A stretch of DNA of 64,000 nucleotides, from the NCBI GenBank assembly GCA_016887485.1, contig CP069394.1:310001-374000 (forward strand), given 5' to 3'. Source of the DNA: Chloroflexota bacterium. GTDB taxonomy: Bacteria > Chloroflexota > Anaerolineae > Anaerolineales > Anaerolineaceae. Made by a program: the position numbers and the translations under genes. The notes beneath the pieces are model-generated. The model saw only the letters and a program-made list of their open reading frames with translations. It made no database searches and had not been told where the DNA came from. Shown piece by piece: positions 44,496-52,421 of the stretch. How positions within the stretch are numbered: position 1 is the first letter of the stretch; the number at the start of each line of letters is the position of its first letter.

Positions 44496-45173
44496 ATGTG
44501 CGGTCGTTTTACATTAACGCTGGAACCAGGTGAATTGCAGGAACTTCTTGATTTAGGTCCCTTTGTGCATATCGTTCAGCCTCGTTTTAACATTGCCCCC
44601 ACACAGCCCGTTCCGATTGTGAAAGATCCTGAAACCAGAGGCGTTGAACTTTATCAGTGGGGCTTGGTTCCTTTCTGGTCAAAGGAAATTAAGATTGGTG
44701 CGCGTTTGATCAATGCCCGATCCGAAACGGTGGCTGAGAAACCGGCTTTTAGGGCGGCATTTAAGTATCGACGTTGTCTTTTGCTGGCCGATGGCTTCTA
44801 TGAATGGAAAAAGGAAGCCCAAGGCAATACAAAAACGCCATATTTATTCAAAATGAAAGATGATGGTCCGTTTACCTTTGCCGGACTCTATGAACACTGG
44901 CAGTCTCCTGTGGGCGGTGAATTGCATACCTGCTCGATCCTGACCTGTGAGCCGAATGAACTCGTTGGACAGGTTCATAACCGTATGCCGGTGATGCTGG
45001 ATGCAGAGGCGCGCTGGCAGTGGTTGAACCCTGAATTGGACCGCAAGAAACTAATGGCATTATTAACGCCCTATCCTCCAGAAGCGATGAAGGGCTTTGA
45101 AGTCTCCAGGGCAGTTAATTCTCCCGGGAATGATACCCCTGATGTGGTTAAGCCTGTTATCGACAACGCCTGA
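44496..45173 (+). CDS. SRAP-domain protein (YedK/HMCES)
   Basis: 225 residues. MCGRF exposes Cys2 after Met removal; Asn73 (LINARSE), Glu103 (FYEW) and His161 (HNRMPV) complete the active site exactly as in YedK. The protein crosslinks to abasic sites in single-stranded DNA and shields them. AAGGGA precedes ATG 44496. No lexA-like box was evident. Confidence 0.93.
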   Translation: MCGRFTLTLEPGELQELLDLGPFVHIVQPRFNIAPTQPVPIVKDPETRGVELYQWGLVPFWSKEIKIGARLINARSETVAEKPAFRAAFKYRRCLLLADGFYEWKKEAQGNTKTPYLFKMKDDGPFTFAGLYEHWQSPVGGELHTCSILTCEPNELVGQVHNRMPVMLDAEARWQWLNPELDRKKLMALLTPYPPEAMKGFEVSRAVNSPGNDTPDVVKPVIDNA

Positions 45174-45203
45174 ATACTCAATTACCTATATATGGTGGAA
45201 TAA

Positions 45204-47414
45204 ATGACACGACAAATCCGATTCTTCCTATTCGTTTTATTAGCTGTAATCATTTCAACAACTCTGTTTTATCCAATCAATCAAGTAGTTGGCCAATCTC
45301 CAACACCGGTGAACTACATTCCTTTTTTTACAGCGGGTCCGGATCCTGATTATGCCTATGGTTTGGATGGCGGGACGGTTGAAAATGTGATTGTTGATCC
45401 GTATGATTCAAATATTATCTATGCTGGAACCTGGGGGAATGCAATTTATAAGAGTTTCGATGCCGGTGCGACCTGGAATCATATCACTGAGGGATTGCGG
45501 TCTCCCTACATTTATGAGATCTCTATTGATCCATTGAACCCGAATCACATCCTGGCAAGTGTGTATGAGCATGGGATTGATCAATCATTTGATGGCGGTA
45601 ATACCTGGTCACCAGTAGTTGGTTTTGATGGGTACAGTGTGGTTTATTCAATAGATTTCGATAGCTCCGTTCCCCTTAGTGACCCTACACGTTCGGGTAC
45701 GGTATATGCGGCTGTGAGGCAAGAAACGATCATTTTACCTACTGGGAACATTTATCCCGGCGGGGTCTGGAAATCCACCGATGGGGGCTATAACTGGAGA
45801 GAAGTCACCAACACTGATAATGGGTTTAATGAGGAAGATTATATTTATGATCTGGCCATTGATCCCAATAATCCGAACACTCTTTACACGGCAAATCATC
45901 GAACTGGGGTTTATAAAACGACCAATGGAGGTGAGACTTGGATCAAAGCCAGCACTGGACTGGTTCATCAGGATATACGCGGTATCCAAGTTAACCCAGT
46001 GAATGGAACGATCTACGCAGGTATTTGGGACGGGTATGGATTTGCATATTCTACAAATGGCGGATATTCTTGGGTGAATAATAGCCCGAGTCATGCAATG
46101 GGCCTCTACGTTTATGAAATTCAATACGATCCCTATGAGCCTGGCAATGTATATTTAACAACTTCCTCGGGTGTGTTCTTCTGTACGAATCCATCGGCTA
46201 CCTCAACATGCAGCCTCATCGCAAATGAAAAGCGATTTGTTTTTGATCTTGCCTTAGATCTCAACGGTCCAGCTGCTGAAAATGGTCGAACGCAAAATCT
46301 TTATACGGGCTTGCAGCATTTTGGATTGAATAAGAGCGATAATGGTGGCGAACTTTTCCTGCCCAGCTATAAAGGTATCCGAGTAAATATTATAAAAGCT
46401 GTGATGGTAGATCCCTCAAATCCTGATATTCAATTTGTCTCAGCAGGCAACCGCGGAATTTTCAGGTCAACCAATGGCGGAGTATCCTGGATATCACTCC
46501 ATAATAATCTTGATCTTGAATGGATTATGGACATAACTATAAAGCCTGATACTTTTGACATTGTATATGTTGGTGACAGATATGGCGGTCTCCATTACAC
46601 TACAGATCTTGGCATTAACTGGTACTCTGGCAATACTGGGATCAGAAGCGCCGATTCAGAAGTTGTTGTCTCAGAGGCGCAAAGGTCAGATGGTGGAATC
46701 GATCAAGGTGATTATGAGTGGATGGATCCTGTTGATTTTCAGGACTTAATGGATGCAATGGGTGATATTTCTACGGATCGTGATACGATGATTTATGTCT
46801 CTACGATTGGTTTTGACCCTAGCGATAGTAATAAGATGTTTGCCGGAAAGGTTCCGGGAGGTGTGTCTTACAGCAATGATAGCGGGGTAGTCTGGATAAA
46901 ATCCAACTTGATATACCCGGATGTTCTGGACTCGTTGGTGGATCCAAGCCGACCAGAGAAATACCTTGTGGGAATAATGAATAATGGAGTCAAGATATCC
47001 CGTGATCGAATCAACTGGGAGGATTTCAAAGAGGGGCTTCCTGAAGGTGCTGATGTTTACGCTCTGGCTTTGCAGGGTGATGGAATCTATCTGGCTGGAA
47101 CCTATGACGGCATGTTTAGAAGGGATAGAAGTATTGGTGATGTATGGGTTGATCTTGGGCTGGATGCTGATATCCGAGACATCATTGTTGACCCGACCAA
47201 TTCGGCTATGATCTGGGCTGCGACCATCAATGGATTATTCTATGGCTTGCCAACCAGTCCTGAAGGGCCCTATGAGTGGACGAAGTTTGATGTGCCTGAT
47301 TCAAACAATGACCGATTTTATGTTATTGAGGTCATTCCGGGCACCATACGTGATTTCTATGTCGGGTTGGATGGCGGCGATCTGATCAGATTAACTGAAG
47401 ATTTGCTACCCTGA
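45204..47414 (+). CDS. Secreted Asp-box (BNR/sortilin-like) beta-propeller protein
   Basis: 736 residues. Signal peptide about 1-31, then YIPFF at 38-42. The rest is a series of about a dozen Asp-box repeats of the form S-x-D-x-G-x-T-W (KSFDAGATW, QSFDGGNTW, KSTDGGYNW, KTTNGGETW, YSTNGGYSW, RSTNGGVSW) interleaved with DP-x-NP-x-x-(I/L)-Y strands, as in sialidase- and sortilin-type propellers. No catalytic residues of sialidase are evident, so it is more likely a binding or structural surface protein, or a polysaccharide-acting enzyme of the xyloglucanase kind. GGTGGAA precedes ATG 45204. Confidence 0.78.
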   Translation: MTRQIRFFLFVLLAVIISTTLFYPINQVVGQSPTPVNYIPFFTAGPDPDYAYGLDGGTVENVIVDPYDSNIIYAGTWGNAIYKSFDAGATWNHITEGLRSPYIYEISIDPLNPNHILASVYEHGIDQSFDGGNTWSPVVGFDGYSVVYSIDFDSSVPLSDPTRSGTVYAAVRQETIILPTGNIYPGGVWKSTDGGYNWREVTNTDNGFNEEDYIYDLAIDPNNPNTLYTANHRTGVYKTTNGGETWIKASTGLVHQDIRGIQVNPVNGTIYAGIWDGYGFAYSTNGGYSWVNNSPSHAMGLYVYEIQYDPYEPGNVYLTTSSGVFFCTNPSATSTCSLIANEKRFVFDLALDLNGPAAENGRTQNLYTGLQHFGLNKSDNGGELFLPSYKGIRVNIIKAVMVDPSNPDIQFVSAGNRGIFRSTNGGVSWISLHNNLDLEWIMDITIKPDTFDIVYVGDRYGGLHYTTDLGINWYSGNTGIRSADSEVVVSEAQRSDGGIDQGDYEWMDPVDFQDLMDAMGDISTDRDTMIYVSTIGFDPSDSNKMFAGKVPGGVSYSNDSGVVWIKSNLIYPDVLDSLVDPSRPEKYLVGIMNNGVKISRDRINWEDFKEGLPEGADVYALALQGDGIYLAGTYDGMFRRDRSIGDVWVDLGLDADIRDIIVDPTNSAMIWAATINGLFYGLPTSPEGPYEWTKFDVPDSNNDRFYVIEVIPGTIRDFYVGLDGGDLIRLTEDLLP

Positions 47415-47420
47415 TTTTTC

Positions 47421-47449
47421 TTGACCAGTACAACATTGAATGGTAGAAT
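47421..47449 (+). promoter_or_regulatory. Promoter of tRNA-Glu
   Basis: TTGACC (47421-47426), 17 bp, TAGAAT (47444-47449), about 18 bp ahead of the tRNA. Confidence 0.7.
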
Positions 47450-47467
47450 TGCATTCGCTTTAAAAAT

Positions 47468-47540
47468 GCCCCCATCGTCTAGGGGACCAGGACGTAGCCC
47501 TTTCAAGGCTAAGACCAGGGTTCGAATCCCTGTGGGGGCA
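47468..47540 (+). tRNA. tRNA-Glu (anticodon TTC)
   Basis: Acceptor GCCCCCA/TGGGGGC, anticodon stem TAGCC/GGCTA with loop CTTTCAA (anticodon 47502-47504), T-arm with TTCGAAT, A73. CCA not encoded. Confidence 0.95.
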
Positions 47541-47545
47541 TGCAA

Positions 47546-47577
47546 ACAACTCTTCATCATGAAGAGTTGTTTTTTTA
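47546..47577 (+). terminator. Terminator after tRNA-Glu
   Basis: AACAACTCTTC/GAAGAGTTGTT stem (47546-47556 with 47561-47571) and a run of seven T. Confidence 0.85.
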
Positions 47578-47586
47578 TCCTTTACA

Positions 47587-47801
47587 CCCTTTCAACACCC
47601 GTGGAGGGTGCAGGTGCTGAGACCAGGGCCGAAGGTCCTTGTGGGGGAAAGCCCTCGCAGGGGGTAATTTTATCCCTTTCAACACCCGTGGAAAGTACAG
47701 GTTCTAAGGCCAGGTCCGAAGGTCTCTGGGGGGGGGGGGAGCTTATTTAATCCCTATTGACACCCGTGGAGGGTGCAGCTGGTCTACCTTCTGGTGGGGG
47801 G
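47587..47801 (+). repeat. Three tandem decayed repeats resembling the tRNA-Glu 3' half
   Basis: Units begin at about 47587, 47674 and 47752 (spacing 87 and 78 bp). Each starts CCCTTTCAACACCCGTGGA or a variant, has the small hairpin CACCC-GTGGA-GGGTG (unit 2 degenerate), and units 1-2 go on as GCTGAGACCAGGG..GGGG, close to the tRNA-Glu stretch from the anticodon arm to the acceptor end. Unit 3 has lost much of that part. No ORF. The following 150 bp up to the yigZ-like gene hold nothing I can name. Confidence 0.65.
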
Positions 47802-47949
47802 CAGTTAAATTTATTCTTGATATATTAGCATTTTAATAAACCTAATAATCAAATAAAGAAGTCCTATTCAATTTGGGTGTTTGCATCCTGTCCTATTGGG
47901 GTAAAATGAGTGCGTTTAATGCGTTGAGTTTGTCATCATAGGATGGTTT

Positions 47950-48606
47950 ATGCCCGATTTTCGCATTGTTCCTGCGAGAAGAATCCAAACTGAATTTATT
48001 GAGATGAATTCCCGGTTCATCGCGAATGCTGCACCTGCGTTTACAGTGGATCAGGCTCAGGAGTTCATCCACCACGTCAGTGAGAAATTTCCAGACGCCA
48101 CCCACCACGTACCGGTATTCCTGATCGGTCATGGGGCATCTGTGATTGAACATTGCTCAGATGATGGTGAGCCTTCCGGGACGGCTGGGAAGCCGGCTTT
48201 GGCTGTTCTGCGGGGAAGTGGCTTGGGGGATATTGCCGTGGTGATCACCCGCTATTTCGGAGGCACCAAACTTGGCACAGGCGGCCTGGTGCGTGCTTAT
48301 AGTGATAGCATGCGTAAGGTGTTGGAGGAATTACCTCGGGCAAAGAAACTTGCCACAACCACGTTGCTTTTTGTGGTTCCCTATTCCCTTTTTGAACGTG
48401 TCCAAATTGTGATTGCCAACTTTGATGGATTTTGCATTGAGAAGAATTTTGCGGCGGATGTGACCATATCCGTTCGGCTGCCAAATGAACATGTTGACCG
48501 GTTTAAGGACAGGATGACAGCCCTGACTCAGGGGAATATTGAATTTATTACGATCGAAACCCGCGATAATACAATTATCCCATTCAAGACCAAAAAGGTT
48601 TGTTAA
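47950..48606 (+). CDS. YigZ/IMPACT-family protein
   Basis: 218 residues. SDDGEPSGTAGKPAL (about 75-89) and VVITRYFGGTKLGTGGLVRAY (about 98-118) are the signature; a C-terminal RNA-binding-like domain follows. Bacterial members bind RNA or ribosomes and are weakly linked to translation control; some act as proline dipeptidase, unproven here. ATG 47950 has a modest AGGATGG site. Confidence 0.9.
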   Translation: MPDFRIVPARRIQTEFIEMNSRFIANAAPAFTVDQAQEFIHHVSEKFPDATHHVPVFLIGHGASVIEHCSDDGEPSGTAGKPALAVLRGSGLGDIAVVITRYFGGTKLGTGGLVRAYSDSMRKVLEELPRAKKLATTTLLFVVPYSLFERVQIVIANFDGFCIEKNFAADVTISVRLPNEHVDRFKDRMTALTQGNIEFITIETRDNTIIPFKTKKVC

Positions 48607-48633
48607 TTTTCACTTATTGATCACAAATTAGGA

Positions 48634-50361
48634 TTATAGATTTTCCTGAACGGTATACAGGCGGTGATAGAGACCGTTCCTTGCAATCAGGTCATCGTGT
48701 GATCCCTGCTCGATGATTTGCGTTCCCTCCAAAACTACAATTTTATCTGCATTGCGCACAGTTGAAAGCCGATGAGCGATGATGATGGTTGTCCGACCTG
48801 CCATCAAGCGTTCGAGGGCCTGTTGGATCAGGAGTTCAGTCTCGGTATCCACAGAGGAAGTTGCTTCATCCAGGATCAGAATGGGGGAATCTTTTAGGAT
48901 GGCCCGGGCGATGGAAATGCGTTGGCGCTGACCGCCGGAAAGCTTCACGCCGCGTTCACCAATGAGGGTGTCATAACCATTGGGTAAGTCCATGATGAAA
49001 TCGTGGGCGTTTGCCACCTGCGCTGCATGGATGACATCATCATCCTTGGCAGTGGGGTTGCCAAAAAGGATGTTCTCACGAACGGTGCCGTGGAACAGGA
49101 AAACATCCTGCAGGACGATGCTGATCTTGTTGCGGAGTTGATTGATATCCAGGCTTTGAATATCTACGCCATCCAGTTTGATCGCACCGGAGTTTATATC
49201 ATAGAACCTTGGGATCAGGCTTACGAGGGTGGATTTGCCTACGCCGGTCGGACCGACCAAAGCCACGACATTGGAGGCTGGGATTTCCAGGTTGATATTT
49301 TCAAGAACAGGTTCGCCTTCGATGTAGCTGAAACTGACATTCTCAAGTTGAATAGTCCCTTTGACCGGTTCGGACAGAGCAATGGATTGGCGGGAGCTTT
49401 TGACTTCCGGTTGTTCATCAAGTAGATCTGAAATCCGATCGAAGCCTGCCAGCGATTCCTGAACCTGTTCCCAGGACGTGCCCAGGGCACGGATGGGTTG
49501 GTAGAACATCTCCAGATAGAGGAAGAAAGCAACCAGGTCCGGCACGGATAGGGTGCCCATTAAGGCCATCCGGCCGCCAAAGAAGATCGCGACCAATTGG
49601 CCAATGGAGGTGGAGAAATCTATGAAGGGTTGGAAGACAGCCATCAGCTTGAGGGCTGTCAGCAGGGACACCCGGTAATTCTGAATGCCCTGGTCAACCC
49701 GTTCCAATTGTTCACTTTCCCGGTTGAATGCTTTGATCTCACGGATTCCGGCAAAGCTGTCGTTAAGGACAGCGTTCAGTTCGCCAATCTTGGCCTGCCG
49801 CCTGCGGAAGGCAGGCCGAACAACTTTGGCAAAGCCTACCAAAGCCAGGATGACCAGGGGAATGGGTGCCATGCTATAGAGGGTCAGCTGCCAGTTGAGA
49901 CTTGCCAGGATGGTGGTGATCCCGATGAAGGTGATGATGTTGACTAATACATCTGGAATGGCATGAGAGATCATCCGCTCAAAGAGGTCGGTGTCATTGA
50001 CCACTCGCGACATCAATTGGCCGGTTTGTTTGTCTTCGTAGAAGCGGAGAGAAAGTTTCTGCAGGTGTTCATACACAAATCTGCGGGCATCAGAGACACA
50101 GCCCCAGCCGGCGATATGAGCCATGTATGAGCGTAGAAATTGCATGAACCCGCGGCCGACATAAGCGATCAGAGCGATCAGCGCAAGCCGGGTGACGGTT
50201 TGCATGGTTTCAGTGCTGAGGGATTGGTCTGTAACGAGGCTGACCAGGTTGCGGACTAGCCAGGGAATGAGCAGTTGTGCACCGACGAGGGCCAGGCTTG
50301 CGATGACCGTGATGATCAAAGCCCAGGTATATTTTTTAGCGAAGCGTAGCAGAAGTTTCAT
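48634..50361 (-). CDS. ABC exporter, fused permease-ATPase
   Basis: 575 residues from ATG 50361. Six membrane helices (about 15-310) then an ATPase with Walker A GPTGVGKSTL, Q-loop VLQDVFLF, signature LSGGQRQR, Walker B ILILDEATSSVD and switch His in IIAHRLSTV; all catalytic residues are canonical, so it likely works as a homodimer exporting lipid, peptide or drug. The TTG start at 50397 lies in the -35 box and is excluded; the message appears leaderless. Confidence 0.88.
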   Translation of the reverse strand: MKLLLRFAKKYTWALIITVIASLALVGAQLLIPWLVRNLVSLVTDQSLSTETMQTVTRLALIALIAYVGRGFMQFLRSYMAHIAGWGCVSDARRFVYEHLQKLSLRFYEDKQTGQLMSRVVNDTDLFERMISHAIPDVLVNIITFIGITTILASLNWQLTLYSMAPIPLVILALVGFAKVVRPAFRRRQAKIGELNAVLNDSFAGIREIKAFNRESEQLERVDQGIQNYRVSLLTALKLMAVFQPFIDFSTSIGQLVAIFFGGRMALMGTLSVPDLVAFFLYLEMFYQPIRALGTSWEQVQESLAGFDRISDLLDEQPEVKSSRQSIALSEPVKGTIQLENVSFSYIEGEPVLENINLEIPASNVVALVGPTGVGKSTLVSLIPRFYDINSGAIKLDGVDIQSLDINQLRNKISIVLQDVFLFHGTVRENILFGNPTAKDDDVIHAAQVANAHDFIMDLPNGYDTLIGERGVKLSGGQRQRISIARAILKDSPILILDEATSSVDTETELLIQQALERLMAGRTTIIIAHRLSTVRNADKIVVLEGTQIIEQGSHDDLIARNGLYHRLYTVQENL

Positions 50362-50368
50362 GTCGGAA

Positions 50369-50397
50369 ATTATACGATGTAGGCCAGTAAAAATCAA
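50369..50397 (-). promoter_or_regulatory. Promoter of the homodimer-type ABC exporter
   Basis: TTGATT (50392-50397), 17 bp, TATAAT (50369-50374), with seven bases between the -10 and the ATG at 50361. Confidence 0.65.
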
Positions 50398-50456
50398 AAT
50401 GGCAGGTTATATTTGATCTATGGCTGCTTTGCCTTTGGGGGAGTCTGATTGATGAA

Positions 50457-50573
50457 TGAAAAAACCGCCCAATTTTTTGAGCGGTTTTCCTTGAGAGAGA
50501 AAAATATTGGAGGTTGTAAGAAGAGTTGTATGTTACCGGTTACAATCCATAAAAAGTATTATGGATAAATTGT
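50457..50573 (-). ncRNA. Candidate small RNA, about 117 nt
   Basis: A complete transcription unit without an ORF. It is preceded by TTGACA-17-TATTAT (50580-50608) and ends at the hairpin AAAACCGC/GCGGTTTT (50461-50468 with 50481-50488) followed, on the minus strand, by TTTTTT. Near its 5' end is a hairpin ATCCATAA/TTATGGAT (50545-50552, 50559-50566), then an unpaired ACCTCC (complement of 50509-50513), the anti-Shine-Dalgarno type of seed. Neighbouring genes have their own promoter and terminator, so it is not their leader or tail. No matching RNA family is known to me. Confidence 0.5.
50459..50490 (-). terminator. Terminator of the candidate small RNA
   Basis: 8-bp stem, 12-base loop, U-run of six on the minus strand. 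Confidence 0.75.
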
Positions 50574-50579
50574 ATCTAA

Positions 50580-50608
50580 ATAATACAATATAATCGTAGG
50601 TTTGTCAA
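50580..50608 (-). promoter_or_regulatory. Promoter of the candidate small RNA
   Basis: TTGACA (50603-50608), 17-bp spacer, TATTAT (50580-50585): one of the best promoters in the window, with no gene start within 200 bp. Confidence 0.7.
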
Positions 50609-50610
50609 CA

Positions 50611-50647
50611 CTAAAATAAAAAAGCCTGATGAGTATTCGTCAGGCTT
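50611..50647 (-). terminator. Terminator of the XRE-cupin gene
   Basis: AAGCCTGA/TCAGGCTT stem (50622-50629 with 50640-50647), then TTTTTTATTTT on the minus strand. Confidence 0.8.
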
Positions 50648-50718
50648 CTTGTGCGCTTAGATATAAGACGCGTGAAGCGCCTCAAAAATGTGTGTGAATT
50701 TTTTAGGGCAATCTTGAT

Positions 50719-51318
50719 CTACTCTACGACTTGATAGGAGAGGAGATCACCCTGCAGGTCCAGATGTTGGACGGTGGCAGATGCGACCACGAGCAGCTTG
50801 ACAGCTTTATTGTCATTGGCACTGGAAAGGATCGTGCCTTTGAAACTGGTCAGATGAGCGCTGTCACCTTCATGCAGAAGGAGCGGCTTTTTGTTAGGCA
50901 GGTCCACTTTGAGGGTGCCTTCTTTGACCAACAGGAAAGCCTCACCTTTCTGGATCTGGACGCTTTCATGGTAAGCCGCCGGCGGGATATAGACCAGAAT
51001 GGATTTGAAGGAGAGATTCTCTTCCGGTGAGAGCAGATAGAGGAAGGGCAGGGCGGGGTTGCTGTATTCGCCTAATTGCTCCATCTGACTCTTCCGAACG
51101 ACGAAGGCATCTTCTTCTTCAATGTCCTGGAAAATCTGGAAGAGCCGGACGTTATAGAAGTTTGCCAATTTTTGAAGGTTTTCGACGGAGATTGATGCTT
51201 TATCGCGTTCAATCAGAGAAATGAAAGAGATGGAAAGGTCTGCACCTTCAGCAACTTCATTGAGTTTGAAGCCTCGTTGATGTCTAAGTTCACGTAGTTT
51301 TTGACCGAGAGTAGCCAT
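50719..51318 (-). CDS. XRE-cupin transcriptional regulator
   Basis: 199 residues. Helix-turn-helix at about 8-62 (LNEVAEGADLSISFISLIERDKASISVENL) and a cupin domain from about 100 (YHESVQIQKGEAFLLVKEG, HEGDSAHL). Such regulators sense a small molecule in the cupin pocket and often control amino-acid, sulfur or polyamine genes. ATG 51318 has AAAGGAA. It is divergent from the DtxR-type gene, so either could control the shared region. Confidence 0.85.
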   Translation of the reverse strand: MATLGQKLRELRHQRGFKLNEVAEGADLSISFISLIERDKASISVENLQKLANFYNVRLFQIFQDIEEEDAFVVRKSQMEQLGEYSNPALPFLYLLSPEENLSFKSILVYIPPAAYHESVQIQKGEAFLLVKEGTLKVDLPNKKPLLLHEGDSAHLTSFKGTILSSANDNKAVKLLVVASATVQHLDLQGDLLSYQVVE

Positions 51319-51434
51319 TTTTTATTCCTTTTCTAAATTAGTAAACTAATTCTACCTTATAAATCTATATTTTTGAATATCCTTCCAACATTTTCGATAA
51401 GCCTCAATTCTACCAGTAATTAAATTTAAACAGA

Positions 51435-51462
51435 TTGACGAACTTCTTAAGAATGATAAAAT
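51435..51462 (+). promoter_or_regulatory. Promoter of the DtxR-type regulator gene
   Basis: TTGACG (51435-51440), 16 bp, TAAAAT (51457-51462). The -10 overlaps the first possible ATG (51461), so translation must start further on. Confidence 0.5.
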
Positions 51463-51496
51463 GATGTCAGTTGTTCCCAGTTCAAGCGATCAAAAG

Positions 51497-52168
51497 ATGA
51501 CCAACGAACGTCCCAGCCCAACAATTGAAGATTATCTGGGTGTGATCTACACCCTGGACCGCAATGGTGACCGAGTGATCTCTGCTCGTTTGGCCCAGTC
51601 ATTGGACGTTTCTGCACCTACGGTTGCGGCCACGCTCAAAAGGATGCAGCGAGATGGCTGGGTGATCCTAGATGACCATAAGGAAATCCAACTAACACCT
51701 TCTGGACGATCAGCGGCAATGAATGTGATTCGCCGTCACATGCTCACAGAGTGGATGCTTTCCAGGATGTTGAAATTGCCTCTGTCGGAGATCCATCGTG
51801 AAGCGCATCAAATTGAGCATACGCTATCTCCTGAAGTTGCAGAACGACTCCAGGCGGAACTGGAAGATCCCCGATTTTGTCCGCATGGCAACCCATTGCC
51901 TGGATTTGAAGATGAAGCTGAAAACTGGGTGCCGCTTTCCAGTTTGGACCCAGGTGAGACGGCGGTTGTCAGGCGGATTCAGGAAAGTCTCGAAGAAGAC
52001 TATGACGTCTTGACTTTCCTTGAGTCAAAAGGAGTGGTTCCCGGTGCGCAATTTGAGGTGATGGAATTGCTGCCCTTTAATGAGACAGTGATGGTTTCAA
52101 TTGAAGGAAATGATGTAATCCTTGGATTGCGATTGGCATCTGAGATTTACGTGAATAAATTGGAGTGA
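51497..52168 (+). CDS. DtxR/MntR-family metal-dependent repressor
   Basis: 223 residues from ATG 51497, which puts the EDYLGVIYTL helix nine residues in, as in the family; starts at 51461/51464 lie in the -10 box. Winged helix at about 20-60 (LAQSLDVSAPTVAATLKRM), dimer domain with metal ligands in HMLTEWML, EAHQIEHTLS and FCPHGNP, and a C-terminal FeoA/SH3-like domain (PGETAVVRRI onwards). It represses iron- or manganese-uptake genes when metal is bound; none is in the window. Confidence 0.88.
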   Translation: MTNERPSPTIEDYLGVIYTLDRNGDRVISARLAQSLDVSAPTVAATLKRMQRDGWVILDDHKEIQLTPSGRSAAMNVIRRHMLTEWMLSRMLKLPLSEIHREAHQIEHTLSPEVAERLQAELEDPRFCPHGNPLPGFEDEAENWVPLSSLDPGETAVVRRIQESLEEDYDVLTFLESKGVVPGAQFEVMELLPFNETVMVSIEGNDVILGLRLASEIYVNKLE

Positions 52169-52314
52169 TGAGGGAAACCGCTATCCTTATGAATTGCAGT
52201 AATTTATTATAATATTAAAAAGGGTGGAAAGTAAAGAAGGTTTTTTAGGTGAATTCAATATTTAAGATTTTTGACATTTTTAAGGATTAACAAACGATAG
52301 CTTTTGACCAACCT

Positions 52315-52342
52315 AAAATAATTGCAGATTTGCAATTATTTT
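52315..52342. terminator. A+T-rich hairpin, possible terminator
   Basis: AAAATAATTGCA/TGCAATTATTTT, 12-bp stem with a GATT loop, followed by TGTC. It lies about 150 bp past the DtxR-type gene, between convergent genes; the stem is A+T-rich, so function is uncertain. Confidence 0.4.
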
Positions 52343-52421
52343 GTCTGCAAAACTATGTGGATCAAAAAATCGCGGATTCAGCCATCAATTTGGCAAATTG
52401 AATGTAAAGGGTTCAGGATTT

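Noticed and set aside
47421-47750. 109-codon ORF covering tRNA-Glu and the repeats
   Set aside because: Starts in the tRNA promoter and reads through the tRNA and terminator.
47587-47801. CRISPR array
   Set aside because: Only three diverged units with similar, not unique, intervening sequence, and no cas genes.
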